Below are positions 1-8,345 of a stretch of 64,000 nt of DNA, piece after piece. The DNA is taken from NCBI RefSeq assembly GCF_030269765.1, contig NZ_BSTX01000005.1:150458-214457 (forward strand), read 5' to 3'. How positions within the stretch are numbered: position 1 is the stretch's first letter; every line of letters begins with the position of its first letter. The position numbers and the translations under genes are program-made. The stretch is from Actinorhabdospora filicis (GTDB lineage Bacteria > Actinomycetota > Actinomycetes > Mycobacteriales > Micromonosporaceae). The notes beneath the pieces are model-generated. The model did no database searches, was not told where the DNA came from, and saw only the letters and a program-made list of their open reading frames with translations.

Positions 1-407
1 CCGTGCGCCCCCGGCGGATCCCGGCCGAACCCCTCTTCGACGAGGAGTTCGTCCTCGTCGGAGCGCCCGGGCACACCGCCGCCGACATCGACACCGCGCC
101 GCTCATCGCCTACGCCGAGAACCAGCCGATCCTGCGCCGCTACTGGCGCAGCGTCTTCGACACCCGCCTCAACCGCCCGCCCGCCGTCGTCGTCCCCGAC
201 CTGCGCGGAGTCCTCGCCGCCACCGTCGCCGGCGCCGGGATCACCGTCCTCCCCCGGTACCTCTGCCTCGCCGAACTCGCCGACGGGCGCCTCCACGCCC
301 TCCTCGAACCCGCGATACCGCCCCTGAACACCGTCTTCATCGCCGCCCGCCCCGGCCGCGCCGACCCCGTCCGGGGCCACCTGCGCGCCGCCGCGCGATC
401 ATGGTGA
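1..407 (+). CDS. LysR-family transcriptional regulator, C-terminal part (cut by window edge)
   Basis: Only the last ~135 residues are present; the start lies left of the window. The visible part reads as the second half of a LysR effector-binding domain: a Phe-Val-Leu-Val-Gly-Ala segment near the start, then the helix/strand stretch with Gly-Val-Leu-Ala-Ala-Thr-Val-Ala-Gly-Ala-Gly-Ile-Thr-Val-Leu-Pro typical of the hinge and second lobe. The HTH is not visible. The reading frame enters in the third position and ends at TGA 405-407. The next gene is an ECF sigma factor with its own promoter, so this regulator probably controls something to its left. Confidence 0.8.
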   Translation, partial: VRPRRIPAEPLFDEEFVLVGAPGHTAADIDTAPLIAYAENQPILRRYWRSVFDTRLNRPPAVVVPDLRGVLAATVAGAGITVLPRYLCLAELADGRLHALLEPAIPPLNTVFIAARPGRADPVRGHLRAAARSW

Positions 408-425
408 AACATCATGGCGCGCTCC

Positions 426-452
426 GGTCACATCGACCGGACCCCATCCGTC
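426..452 (+). promoter_or_regulatory. ECF41-type promoter (GGTCACA-N16-CGTC)
   Basis: GGTCACA at 426-432 is followed after exactly 16 bases by CGTC at 449-452. The published ECF41-group consensus is TGTCACA-N16-CGTC, so this has one mismatch. It lies 37 bases before the ATG of a sigma factor of that general kind, which suggests autoregulation. A second, perfect copy of the consensus precedes the sigma gene at 24046. Confidence 0.7.
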
Positions 453-489
453 AGAACCATGACGGACCCGGCCGGAGGAATGTGACGCG

Positions 490-1341
490 ATGAAGGACCC
501 CGCCCTCTTCGAACAGACCCGCCAGCACCTGCTCGCCGTGTGCTACCGCATGCTCGGCTCGCTCGCCGAAGCCGAGGACGCCGTGCAGGAGACCTGGCTG
601 CGCTACGACCGCACCGACACCACCGACGTGGCCAACATCCCCGGCTGGCTCACCACCGTCGCCGGACGCGTGTGCCTCGACATGCTGCGGTCGCGCACGT
701 CCCGCCGCGAGGACGCCCTCGACGACACCGCCCGCGAACGCCGCGGCGAGGACCACGACCCGGCCGCCGAGGCCGAGCTCGCCGAGTCCGTCGGGCTGGC
801 CATGATGGTCGTCCTGGACGCCCTCGCGCCCGCCGAGCGCCTCGCGTTCGTCCTGCACGACATGTTCGCCGTGCCCTTCGACGACATCGCCCCCATCGTC
901 GACCGCAACCCCGCCGCCACCCGCCAGCTCGCCTCCCGCGCCCGCCGCCGCGTGCAGGGCGCGCCCCTCCAGCCCGCGCCCGAGGCCGCCCGCAAACGCG
1001 AAGTCGTCGACGCGTTCCTCACCGCCGCCCGCGAAGGGCAGTTCGAGCGGCTCCTGGAGATCCTCGACCCCGACGTCGTGTGCCGCGGCGACGCCCTCGC
1101 GAGCCTGCGCGGCGGCCCCGACACCATCGGCCGCCGGGCCGTCGCCGAACGCTTCAACGGCACCGCCCAGGCCGCCCGCTCGCTGCTCGTGGACGGCGAG
1201 TTCCACGCCGTCGTCGCCCCGTACGGCCGGATGCTGCTCGTGCTCCGCTTCACCGTGGTCGACGGACTCGTCACCGAGATCGAGGCGGTCATGGACCCCG
1301 AGTCGCTGGCGCGGATGGAGTTCGCGGCGGGCACCGCGTGA
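490..1341 (+). CDS. ECF RNA polymerase sigma factor with SnoaL-like C-terminal domain (SigJ/ECF41-like)
   Basis: 283 residues. Sigma region 2 is residues ~5-75, with the Ala-Glu-Asp-Ala-Val-Gln-Glu-Thr-Trp-Leu motif that contacts core polymerase. Sigma region 4 is ~105-160. The C-terminal ~110 residues form a SnoaL/NTF2-like domain, as in ECF41/ECF56-type factors where this extension replaces an anti-sigma factor. GGAGGA lies 10 bases before the ATG. No anti-sigma gene is adjacent, which fits self-contained control by the C-terminal domain. The ECF41-like promoter at 426-452 suggests it transcribes itself. The target genes are unknown; the neighbours are not obviously co-transcribed. Confidence 0.88.
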   Translation: MKDPALFEQTRQHLLAVCYRMLGSLAEAEDAVQETWLRYDRTDTTDVANIPGWLTTVAGRVCLDMLRSRTSRREDALDDTARERRGEDHDPAAEAELAESVGLAMMVVLDALAPAERLAFVLHDMFAVPFDDIAPIVDRNPAATRQLASRARRRVQGAPLQPAPEAARKREVVDAFLTAAREGQFERLLEILDPDVVCRGDALASLRGGPDTIGRRAVAERFNGTAQAARSLLVDGEFHAVVAPYGRMLLVLRFTVVDGLVTEIEAVMDPESLARMEFAAGTA

Positions 1342-1534
1342 AATACCAGGACGCCAGGCACACCAACTGACCCGGTGCGCATGGGCTCGCGCGGTGAGCA
1401 CGGGTCGAGCGGTACTGAGGGCCGTCCGGCGGGGACGGGCGGCCCGGCCGATGGGCCGGCTGTGGACGCGCAGAACTCGTCCGGAGTGATGCGGCAGACG
1501 TCCTACGGCTGCGTGGTGCGGGTCGCGAGCGGCA

Positions 1535-1945
1535 CTAATGCCCCGTCCGCGCCGAGCGCAGCTCGTCGGCCACGTCCGAGGGGTCCGCGCCGATCTCGTA
1601 GCGGCTGAACAAGTAGATCGTGGTGCCGGTGTCGATCTCCAGGAGGTTGGAGCGGCCGGCGAGCCTGCGGCGGGAGTCGATGCGGATGCGCTCGATCTGG
1701 CTCCAGAGGAGCTTGCGCTGGCCGAAGAAGCCGCGGCGGACGATGACGCCGTCGGCGGTGGTGGCCAGGGTCACGGGGGAGGCGAGGTCGCGGACGGCGT
1801 AGGCGCCCAGGAGCAGGGCGGCGAGGGCGGCGACCACGAGGCGGCTCGGGTCGTGCGAGAACCACAGTGCGACCAGCGCGAACGCCGCGGTGCCGGCCAG
1901 CTTCGCGGCGATCACGGGCCGGGGCACGCGCCAGGTGCGAGACAT
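1535..1945 (-). CDS. PH-domain-containing small membrane protein
   Basis: 136 residues. Two hydrophobic segments near the N-terminus (roughly residues 11-27 and 33-48) are followed by a bacterial PH-like domain: a Val-Thr-Leu-Ala-Thr-Thr-Ala-Asp-Gly-Val strand, a Phe-Phe-Gly-Gln-Arg-Lys-Leu-Leu-Trp-Ser-Gln-Ile segment and an Asn-Leu-Leu-Glu-Ile-Asp-Thr-Gly-Thr strand. The start at 1945 has GGAGG five to six bases upstream. An alternative start at 1975 overlaps the stop of the upstream reductase (TGATG) and would add 10 residues. Either way it is translationally coupled or closely co-transcribed with that gene. Function unknown; proteins of this type sit at the membrane. Confidence 0.75.
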   Translation of the reverse strand: MSRTWRVPRPVIAAKLAGTAAFALVALWFSHDPSRLVVAALAALLLGAYAVRDLASPVTLATTADGVIVRRGFFGQRKLLWSQIERIRIDSRRRLAGRSNLLEIDTGTTIYLFSRYEIGADPSDVADELRSARTGH

Positions 1946-1974
1946 GCTTTCCTCCACGATCACCAAGTGTGACA

Positions 1975-3003
1975 TCAATAGGCGCGCGCGTACTGGGGCG
2001 GGACGCCTTCGCCACCCCGGGCGCGGCGGGGCCAGTAGGGATCGCGGAGGAGTTCGCGGCCGAGCAGGACGGCGTCGGCCGCGCCGGAGGCGAGGATCCG
2101 CGAGGCCTGCGGCGGGGTGGTGATCATGCCGACGGCCGCCACGGGCAGGCCGGTCCCGGCGCGGACGCGGGCGGCGAACTCCACCTGGTAGCCGGGACCG
2201 ACGGGGATGCGGGCGCCGGGCGCGTTGCCGCCGGTGGACACGTCCATCAGGTCCACGCCCACGTCGGCGAGGCGGCGGGTGAGGGCCACGGCGTCGGACG
2301 CCTCGAAGCCGCCGGGGACCCAGTCGGTGGCCGACACGCGGAAGAACACCGGCTTGCCCGCCGGCCACTCCGCGCGGACCGCCGAGGCGACCTCCACGGC
2401 GAGGAGGGCGCGGTCGCGGCCGTAGGCGTCGGTGCGGTGGTTGGCCAGCGGCGACAGGAAGGCGCTGATCAGGTAGCCGTGCGCGCCGTGCACCTCCACC
2501 ACGTCGAACCCGGCCTCGCGGGCACGGCGGGCCGCGGCGGCGAAGCCGGCCACGATCTCGGCGATCTCGGGCGCGGTGAGCTCGTGCGGCACCGGCCAGC
2601 CCTCGGCGAAGGCCACCGGGGAGGGACCCACCACGCGCCAGCCGAGGTCCAGGCGCCCGCCGCCCTCCCAGGGGCGGCCCGTGGACGCCTTGCGCCCCGC
2701 GTGGGACAACTGGACGCCGATCGCGGTCCCGGACGCCTGCACGCGCTCCACGAGCCCGCGCAGGGCGTCGCGCTGCCCGTCGTTCCAGAGCCCGAGGTCC
2801 CAGGGGCTGATGCGGCCCTCGGAGGCGACCGCGGTCGCCTCCGTCAGGATCAGCCCGGCGCCACCGACCGCGCGGGACGTGTAATGCGTCATGTGCCAGT
2901 CCGTCGGCAGCCCGTCGGGGCCGCACGAGTACTGGCACATGGGCGCCATCCACACGCGGTTGGGGATCACGAGGTCCCGCAGCTTCAGCGGCTCGAACAG
3001 CAT
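1975..3003 (-). CDS. NADH:flavin oxidoreductase, old yellow enzyme family (YqjM-like)
   Basis: 342 residues, the usual length for short OYE-family ene-reductases. The N-terminus carries Ala-Pro-Met-Cys-Gln-Tyr-Ser (Cys23, Tyr25), the redox-tuning Cys and the Tyr of the YqjM class. Gln-Leu-Ser-His-Ala-Gly-Arg-Lys lies near residue 100 and a His-Gly-Ala-His-Gly-Tyr-Leu segment in the barrel. It is an FMN-dependent TIM-barrel enzyme that reduces activated C=C bonds with NAD(P)H. It is followed by, and overlaps, the PH-domain gene. The physiological substrate cannot be read from the sequence. Confidence 0.9.
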   Translation of the reverse strand: MLFEPLKLRDLVIPNRVWMAPMCQYSCGPDGLPTDWHMTHYTSRAVGGAGLILTEATAVASEGRISPWDLGLWNDGQRDALRGLVERVQASGTAIGVQLSHAGRKASTGRPWEGGGRLDLGWRVVGPSPVAFAEGWPVPHELTAPEIAEIVAGFAAAARRAREAGFDVVEVHGAHGYLISAFLSPLANHRTDAYGRDRALLAVEVASAVRAEWPAGKPVFFRVSATDWVPGGFEASDAVALTRRLADVGVDLMDVSTGGNAPGARIPVGPGYQVEFAARVRAGTGLPVAAVGMITTPPQASRILASGAADAVLLGRELLRDPYWPRRARGGEGVPPQYARAY

Positions 3004-3013
3004 GCGCTGAAAG

Positions 3014-3673
3014 CTACCCGGCGGCCCTGGTCAGCCGGTCGATGCGCTCGGCCAGGGTGGGCTGGCGCTCGCCCAGGAACACCACCGCGAGGTGGGTGTA
3101 GGCGCGCATCAGCGGAGGCGTCGCCAGCCACCAGGCGGTCAGGTACGCCAGCCCGGCGGGGATGCCGTAGAGGAACGCGGTGGGCGTGTCGGAGACGGTG
3201 TAGAAGAGGCTGGTGTACTCGGCGCCCTCGGGCATCAGGTGCCACCACAGGCCCATGCTGATGGACCCGAGCCCGGCCGCGAACAGCGCGATCACGGTCA
3301 CCAGGAACGCCAGCCCGAGGACCATGTTCACCCACAGCCACGCCTGGTCGCGCCAGGTCTGCGGGTCGGTCACCAGGCCCTGGAAGCGCTTCCAGAACCC
3401 GATGAAGCCGGGCTCGTCGGGCAGGTCGCGGTAGGGGCGGTCGATGGCGACGCCGAACCGGGAGGCGAGCCAGTAGCGGTGCAGATCGGCGAAGTGCCGG
3501 GTGAACAGGACCATCGCGAAGACCATCGGGACGCCGACCCCGATGGAGATGAGGGACACGCCGGTGACGGTGATGATGGTGACCGCGAGGCCGATGAAGA
3601 CGAGGGGGAGCAGGAAGACCGCGGAGGCGGTCATCTCCATCCGCCCGCCGGTGGAGAAGCGCCGTGATGTCAT
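3014..3673 (-). CDS. Putative sensor-domain membrane protein
   Basis: 219 residues with four clear membrane segments in two pairs (about 18-40, 42-60, 113-135 and 155-195). The overall pattern (Arg-Tyr-Trp-Leu-Ala-Ser-Arg-Phe between pair one and the loop; Asp-Pro-Gln-Thr-Trp-Arg-Asp before the second pair) matches the actinobacterial putative sensor domain (Pfam Sensor). That domain is usually fused to histidine kinases but here stands alone. It is ten bases upstream of the old-yellow-enzyme gene on the same strand and may share its transcript. The role is inferred only from the domain. Confidence 0.72.
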   Translation of the reverse strand: MTSRRFSTGGRMEMTASAVFLLPLVFIGLAVTIITVTGVSLISIGVGVPMVFAMVLFTRHFADLHRYWLASRFGVAIDRPYRDLPDEPGFIGFWKRFQGLVTDPQTWRDQAWLWVNMVLGLAFLVTVIALFAAGLGSISMGLWWHLMPEGAEYTSLFYTVSDTPTAFLYGIPAGLAYLTAWWLATPPLMRAYTHLAVVFLGERQPTLAERIDRLTRAAG

Positions 3674-3749
3674 GCCTTCATGTTTCGCCGGTAACCGGCC
3701 GGTGTCAGTGGGGTTAGGTCCCCCCTGGGGGAGAGCCGAGATCTACTCT

Positions 3750-3777
3750 TTGACCGGGGGTTACCGGCGAGTAGGCT
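3750..3777 (+). promoter_or_regulatory. Sigma-70-type promoter giving a leaderless thiolase mRNA
   Basis: TTGACC (3750-3755), a 16-base spacer, then TAGGCT (3772-3777). The expected start point, six to seven bases downstream, coincides with the ATG at 3784. No Shine-Dalgarno sequence lies between, so the mRNA is probably leaderless. Confidence 0.65.
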
Positions 3778-3783
3778 CGACTC

Positions 3784-4947
3784 ATGCGTGATGCGGTAAT
3801 CGTTGGAGCGGTACGTAGCCCGGTCGGACGTCGCAACGGCGGCCTGTCCGGCGTCCACCCCGCCGACCTCGCGGCCGAGGTGCTGTCGGCGCTCGCCGAG
3901 CGGGCCGGGCTCGATCCGGTCCACGTCGACGACGTGATCATGGGTTGTGTGAGCCAGGTCGGTGAGCAGTCCTGGAACATCGCCCGCAACGCGGTGCTGG
4001 CCGCCGGCTGGCCCGAGAGCGTCCCCGGGACGTCCATCGACCGCCAGTGCGGCTCCAGCCAGCAGGCCCTGCACTTCGCCGCCGCCGCGGTGATCTCCGG
4101 GCAGGCCGACGTGGTCGTCGCCGCCGGTGTCGAGGGCATGAGCCGGGTGCCGATGGGCTCCTCGGTGAGCCAGGGCGTGGGCGCGCCCTATGGCGACAAG
4201 GTGCGCGAGCGCTACGCCGGTGTCGAGGGCGTGGCGACCGAGCTGCCGATCCCGTTCAACCAGGGCGTGGGCGCCGAGATGCTCGCCGCGCGCTGGGGCC
4301 TGGATCGCACCACCCTGGACACCTTCGCACTGGAGAGCCACCTGAAGGCCGCCGCCGCGATCGACGCGGGCGCCTTCACCGCCGAGATCACCCCGATCGC
4401 CGGGATCAAGACCGACGAGGGCGTGCGCCGCGACTCCACCGTCGAGAAGCTGGCGGGCCTGAAGACCCCGTTCAAGGCGGACGGCGTGATCAGCGCGGGC
4501 AACGCCTCGCAGATCTCCGACGGCTCGGCGGCGCTGCTGGTCACCACCTCGGAGAAGGCGCGCGAGCTGGGCCTGACGCCGCTGGCGCGCGTCCACACCG
4601 CCGTCGTGGTCGGCTCGGACCCCGTGGTCATGCTGGACGGCCCGATCGCGGCCACGCAGAAGGTGCTGGCCCGCTCGGGCCTGTCGCTGGCCGACATCGG
4701 CGCCTACGAGGTCAACGAGGCCTTCGCGCCCGTCCCGCTGGGCTGGCTGAAGGAGACCGGCGCGGACCCGGCGCGGATGAACCCGCTCGGCGGCGCCATC
4801 GCCCTGGGCCACCCGCTCGGCGCCTCCGGCGCGCGCCTGGCGACCACGCTCATCCACCACATGCGCGCCAACGGCATCCGCTACGGCCTGCAGACCATGT
4901 GCGAGGGCGGCGGGATGGCCAACGCGACCATCCTCGAAGCCCTCTGA
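3784..4947 (+). CDS. Acetyl-CoA acyltransferase (thiolase)
   Basis: 387 residues, standard thiolase length. The nucleophile is Cys89 in Asp-Arg-Gln-Cys-Gly-Ser-Ser. The Asn-Glu-Ala-Phe-Ala motif is present, His343 lies in Gly-His-Pro-Leu-Gly-Ala-Ser-Gly, and the second active-site Cys373 in Cys-Glu-Gly-Gly-Gly. It catalyses reversible acyl-CoA plus acetyl-CoA thiolysis/condensation. Biosynthetic and degradative thiolases cannot be told apart here. It is transcribed alone, from a promoter that predicts a leaderless message, and is closed by a strong hairpin at 4971-5006. Confidence 0.93.
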   Translation: MRDAVIVGAVRSPVGRRNGGLSGVHPADLAAEVLSALAERAGLDPVHVDDVIMGCVSQVGEQSWNIARNAVLAAGWPESVPGTSIDRQCGSSQQALHFAAAAVISGQADVVVAAGVEGMSRVPMGSSVSQGVGAPYGDKVRERYAGVEGVATELPIPFNQGVGAEMLAARWGLDRTTLDTFALESHLKAAAAIDAGAFTAEITPIAGIKTDEGVRRDSTVEKLAGLKTPFKADGVISAGNASQISDGSAALLVTTSEKARELGLTPLARVHTAVVVGSDPVVMLDGPIAATQKVLARSGLSLADIGAYEVNEAFAPVPLGWLKETGADPARMNPLGGAIALGHPLGASGARLATTLIHHMRANGIRYGLQTMCEGGGMANATILEAL

Positions 4948-4970
4948 GACCCTTTCGTAAAACACGTGTG

Positions 4971-5006
4971 ACGGCCCGGTTTCCCCAGGTGGGGAGACCG
5001 GGCCGT
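4971..5006. terminator. Bidirectional hairpin between thiolase and crgA
   Basis: ACGGCCCGGT plus TTCCCC pairs with GGGGAG plus ACCGGGCCGT (16 bp including one wobble pair) around an AGGT loop. It lies between the thiolase (+) and crgA (-), 24 bases after the thiolase stop. No long T-run follows on the plus strand, as is common for actinobacterial terminators. Confidence 0.75.
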
Positions 5007-5074
5007 TCAAGATCAGTTATTACATCGGTGTGATTATCAACAGGCTTGTCCACAGCCTGTGGATAACCCCTGAC

Positions 5075-5338
5075 TCAGCGCCAGCGGGACAGAACGAGCA
5101 AGCTGGCGACGAGCGCGCCGAAGCCGACCGCGATGTTCCAGTAACCCCACGACGCCACCGGGAACTCCTGGCGGGACAGGTAGAAGGTCACCAGCCAGGC
5201 GATGCCCACGACGATCAGGACGACGGCGAGCACCGGCACCCAGGTCGGGCTCGGCTGCTTCGCCGCCTCGGCCGAGGTGGGACGCATGTCCGCCGGGGTC
5301 GTGTAGACCTTCTTCTTACGTACGCGCGACTTAGGCAC
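5075..5338 (-). CDS. crgA: Cell division protein CrgA
   Basis: 87 residues. A basic N-terminus (Met-Pro-Lys-Ser-Arg-Val-Arg-Lys-Lys) precedes two membrane segments (about residues 33-52 and 67-84), the full architecture of CrgA. CrgA is an actinobacterial divisome membrane protein that binds FtsZ, FtsQ, FtsI and other septal proteins and tempers septation. Its place next to the DUF881/sortase/pknB block matches the syntenic position in other actinobacteria. Confidence 0.93.
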   Translation of the reverse strand: MPKSRVRKKKVYTTPADMRPTSAEAAKQPSPTWVPVLAVVLIVVGIAWLVTFYLSRQEFPVASWGYWNIAVGFGALVASLLVLSRWR

Positions 5339-5545
5339 TGGTATCTCCTCGCTGACCTTCGGGTCAGCTTAACCGGGGTCGAGAGGTGTTCGGGGTGGCC
5401 GGGGGCCCCGGCTGCATCCCTCAGCTTAGCGGGACAGGGTATCGCGGGTGGGTAACAATCCGCCGGGTTGTGATCGAATTGTCGCTGCCCGCTGAACACT
5501 GAAGTGTTCTCGCCTCAGACGTCGCCGACCTCCCCTCCGGTTCCG

Positions 5546-6538
5546 TCACATGTACTCCAGCACCATTTCCAGGCGTGCCTTGAGGCGTTTGCCGGTGACC
5601 TCGCCGACGAGTTGCCGGACGGTGCCCTTGGCCTTCTTCTTGTAGTAGAGGACTTCGGCGGCGGCGTTGGCCAGTTTCTCGCCGCGCCGGGGGCGGGTGG
5701 CGTCGACGGCGCGGATGATGTCGGCGAGGAGCGCGGTGAGTCCCGGCTGCCGCAGCTCGGGCGACAGGTCCTTCTTCGGCAGCTCCAGCTCCAGCATGAT
5801 CAGCCCGCGCAGGACGTCCTCGCCGTGGCTGAACCCGCCGTGCTCGGCGAGGTGCCCGGGGACGGCCATGAGCAGCAGCCGGATGGCGTCGTGCAGCCCG
5901 TCGGCCGCGCGGCGCAGGTTGTCGCGCCGCCAGTAGGGCAGCCGTTCCGGCTTGGTGACCGCGCAGCGGCTGAGCAGCTCCATGATCGGCAGGTGCCGCA
6001 TCTCCGGGATGCGGTCCAGCAGCCTCGGGTCGAGCACGTCGTCGGGGCGTGGCCGCCCGGCGATGTCCTTCTCGATCGCGTCGAGCCGCGCGTGGACGCC
6101 CGGGTCGCCGGTGAGCTCGCGCAGCCCGGCGACGGTCGCGGCCAGCACGGGCCGGTCCTCAGGAGGGACCGACTCGACGGCGGCGAGGATCAGGTGAACG
6201 GTTTCGGGTTGCGCGGGCGTGTACTGGATGACCCACATGGCGTCCACGCGTCCCCAGGAGCAGCCCTCGACGATCTCGGGGGCGAACATGGGCAGCGAGC
6301 CGGGTTGCCGCAGGAGGGCGCGCAGGAGCGCCCACAGGACCATCTGCTGCCGCCCGTCCCACGGCTCGCGGGCCAGCGCGTGGGCGACGGAGGCGGGCCC
6401 GTAGCCGCTCTCGTCGCGGGTGGCGTCGAGTTTCTCGCCGAGCCGCACGAAGCCCGGCTGGAGTCCCGGGAACCAGCCGGGCGCCTTCGCGGCGCCGAAG
6501 AGGTGGATGTAGTCCTCGGGAGGGATGAAGTCGGACAT
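5546..6538 (-). CDS. Hypothetical helical protein
   Basis: 330 residues from the chosen ATG, with a GGGGGAG element about nine bases upstream; an ATG 18 bases further upstream is possible. I do not recognise the family. It has no signal peptide, membrane segment or obvious catalytic motif. It looks mainly alpha-helical and is rich in Leu, Glu, Arg and Pro. The last ~45 residues are strongly basic (Tyr-Tyr-Lys-Lys-Lys-Ala-Lys-Gly; Gly-Lys-Arg-Leu-Lys-Ala-Arg). Codon use matches its neighbours. It faces away from crgA's usual partners and is not part of the conserved block. Confidence 0.7.
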   Translation of the reverse strand: MSDFIPPEDYIHLFGAAKAPGWFPGLQPGFVRLGEKLDATRDESGYGPASVAHALAREPWDGRQQMVLWALLRALLRQPGSLPMFAPEIVEGCSWGRVDAMWVIQYTPAQPETVHLILAAVESVPPEDRPVLAATVAGLRELTGDPGVHARLDAIEKDIAGRPRPDDVLDPRLLDRIPEMRHLPIMELLSRCAVTKPERLPYWRRDNLRRAADGLHDAIRLLLMAVPGHLAEHGGFSHGEDVLRGLIMLELELPKKDLSPELRQPGLTALLADIIRAVDATRPRRGEKLANAAAEVLYYKKKAKGTVRQLVGEVTGKRLKARLEMVLEYM

Positions 6539-6642
6539 CCGGCGAGTCTCCCCCATCCGTATGTCAACCCCGGGGCCGCCGGGTCGCGTCTGGAGGGGCG
6601 TAATCGTTAGCCTGGTAGACCGAGAGACGGGGCGAGGGATCG

Positions 6643-7482
6643 ATGAGCGAGTACACCGGGGGGCCCAGACGGCGTGATCGCCGTGAACTGGGCTGGGCGG
6701 CGACGCTGCGCATAGCCGTGCGCCGCGCCGGGCGCGCCATCAGGCCGCGCCGGGGCGGACGGCGGACGGCGTGGGGCCCGGCGGTGCCGGTCGTCATGAT
6801 CGCCGCCGGTTTCCTCTTCGCGGCCACCGCGACCGCCGCGCGCGGCACCGACCTGCGCGTGGACGACTCCGTCGAGCTGCGCGAGCTCATCGCCCAGCGC
6901 GCCGACGAGATCGCCGCCGAGGACGCCCGGGCCCGCGAGCTGCGCGAGGAGAACGAGTCCCTCACCGGCGGCCTGGCCGCCGGGGACTCCGAGATCTCCG
7001 CCGAGCGCGACCGCGCCGCCGCCGAGGCCGCCGGGGCTGGCTTCACCGCCGTCCACGGACCGGCGCTCGTGGTCGGCCTGGACGACGCCCCGCGCGTGGG
7101 CGGCGGGCTCCCGGCGGGCGCGACCGTCGACGACGTGGTCGTCCACCAGCAGGACGTGCAGGCCGTGGTCAACGCGCTGTGGGCCGGTGGGGCCGAAGCC
7201 ATGACGATCATGGACATCCGGGTGATCAGCACCAGCGCGGTACGGTGTGTGGGCAATACCCTTCTTCTCCACGGCCAGGTGTACTCGCCGCCCTTCGTGA
7301 TCGCCGCCATCGGCCCGGTGGACCGGATGCGCGCCGCGCTGGACGCCTCCCCGGGTGTGGGGGCCTACCGCAGGGCGGCCGAGGACTTCGGTCTCGGCTA
7401 CGACGTGCGGCAGGAGACCGACCGCGAGATGCCGGCCTACGACGGCTCCCACGAACTCACCGGCGCGAAGCCGGTTCGATGA
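6643..7482 (+). CDS. DUF881 membrane-anchored protein
   Basis: 279 residues. A basic cytoplasmic N-terminus (~45 residues) is followed by one membrane segment (~48-66), a heptad-like coiled coil (~75-125, Glu/Arg/Leu-rich) and the DUF881 fold. The family signatures Gly-Pro-Ala-Leu-Val-Val-Gly-Leu-Asp-Asp, Val-Val-Asn-Ala-Leu-Trp-Ala-Gly-Gly-Ala-Glu-Ala and Gly-Asn-Thr-Leu-Leu-Leu-His-Gly are visible. Homologues lie beside crgA, sortase and pknB in many actinobacteria (Rv0012 in M. tuberculosis). Their function is not settled but the context implies the cell envelope. The sortase gene starts 28 bases downstream. Confidence 0.9.
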   Translation: MSEYTGGPRRRDRRELGWAATLRIAVRRAGRAIRPRRGGRRTAWGPAVPVVMIAAGFLFAATATAARGTDLRVDDSVELRELIAQRADEIAAEDARARELREENESLTGGLAAGDSEISAERDRAAAEAAGAGFTAVHGPALVVGLDDAPRVGGGLPAGATVDDVVVHQQDVQAVVNALWAGGAEAMTIMDIRVISTSAVRCVGNTLLLHGQVYSPPFVIAAIGPVDRMRAALDASPGVGAYRRAAEDFGLGYDVRQETDREMPAYDGSHELTGAKPVR

Positions 7483-7510
7483 TGTACCGCACCGACGCTA
7501 AGGGGCGCCA

Positions 7511-8341
7511 GTGACCGCGCAGGACCCGAAGCGGCCCCGCAGGGGAGCCGCCGACCTCGTGCCGATGGGCGACGAGACCACCCTTCTCCCGCAGATCTCC
7601 GACGAGGAGCCCGAGCCCCCCGCCGAGGGGAAGAAGCGGCGCGCCGTCCGCCGCCACCGCGACGCCACCGGAGGCGGCCGCCGCACCGCCGGGGACTGGA
7701 TCCGCGCGGTCGTGCGCGGCTTCGGCGAACTGTTCATCACCTTCGGCCTGATCATCCTGCTGTTCGCCGCCTACGAGATCTGGGGCAAGACCGCCGAGAT
7801 CAACGCGCACCAGGACCAGCTGGGCACCAAGCTGGAGCAGCAGTGGGAGGCGAACCCGAAGTCCGACCCGCTGCCCGGTGAGGCCATGGCCCGCCTGTAC
7901 ATCCCGAAGGTGAAGGACAAGCCCTTCATCGTCGTGGAGGGCACCAACTGGGACGACATCCGCGACGCCCCGGGCCACTACAAGGAGAGCCAGGACCCCG
8001 GCGAGAAGGGTAACTTCGCCGTCGCCGGCCACAACGTCCCGGCGATGTTCCGCGAGACCTACGAGCTGAAGCCCGGCGACAAGATCGTGGTGGAGACCGC
8101 CGAGAACTTCTACATCTACGAGGTCAGCGAGACCCTCATCGTCGATCCCTACGCCCGCGAGGTGATCGCCCCGATCCCCGGCGAGCTCGGCTCGAAGGTG
8201 AAGGACGCCAAGGAGGCCTACATCACCCTCACCACCTGCTGGCCCTGGTACGACAACACCAGCCGCTGGATCGTGCACGGCAAGCTCATCGACACCAAGC
8301 CCCGTAGCGAGGGCATTCCGCCCGAGGCCCTGGAGAAGTAG
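7511..8341 (+). CDS. Class E sortase
   Basis: 276 residues from a GTG start. A cytoplasmic basic/acidic tail (~1-65) precedes a single membrane anchor (~70-90) and the sortase beta-barrel. Catalytic residues: His174 in Val-Ala-Gly-His-Asn, Cys243 in Thr-Leu-Thr-Thr-Cys, and Arg252 in Asn-Thr-Ser-Arg-Trp. Thr-Leu-Thr-Thr-Cys is characteristic of actinobacterial class E, which recognises Leu-Ala-x-Thr-Gly signals and attaches proteins to the peptidoglycan. No sorting-signal substrate is encoded in the window. It sits in a tight cluster with DUF881 upstream and a small membrane protein 4 bases downstream. Confidence 0.93.
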   Translation: MTAQDPKRPRRGAADLVPMGDETTLLPQISDEEPEPPAEGKKRRAVRRHRDATGGGRRTAGDWIRAVVRGFGELFITFGLIILLFAAYEIWGKTAEINAHQDQLGTKLEQQWEANPKSDPLPGEAMARLYIPKVKDKPFIVVEGTNWDDIRDAPGHYKESQDPGEKGNFAVAGHNVPAMFRETYELKPGDKIVVETAENFYIYEVSETLIVDPYAREVIAPIPGELGSKVKDAKEAYITLTTCWPWYDNTSRWIVHGKLIDTKPRSEGIPPEALEK

Positions 8342-8345
8342 CGGC

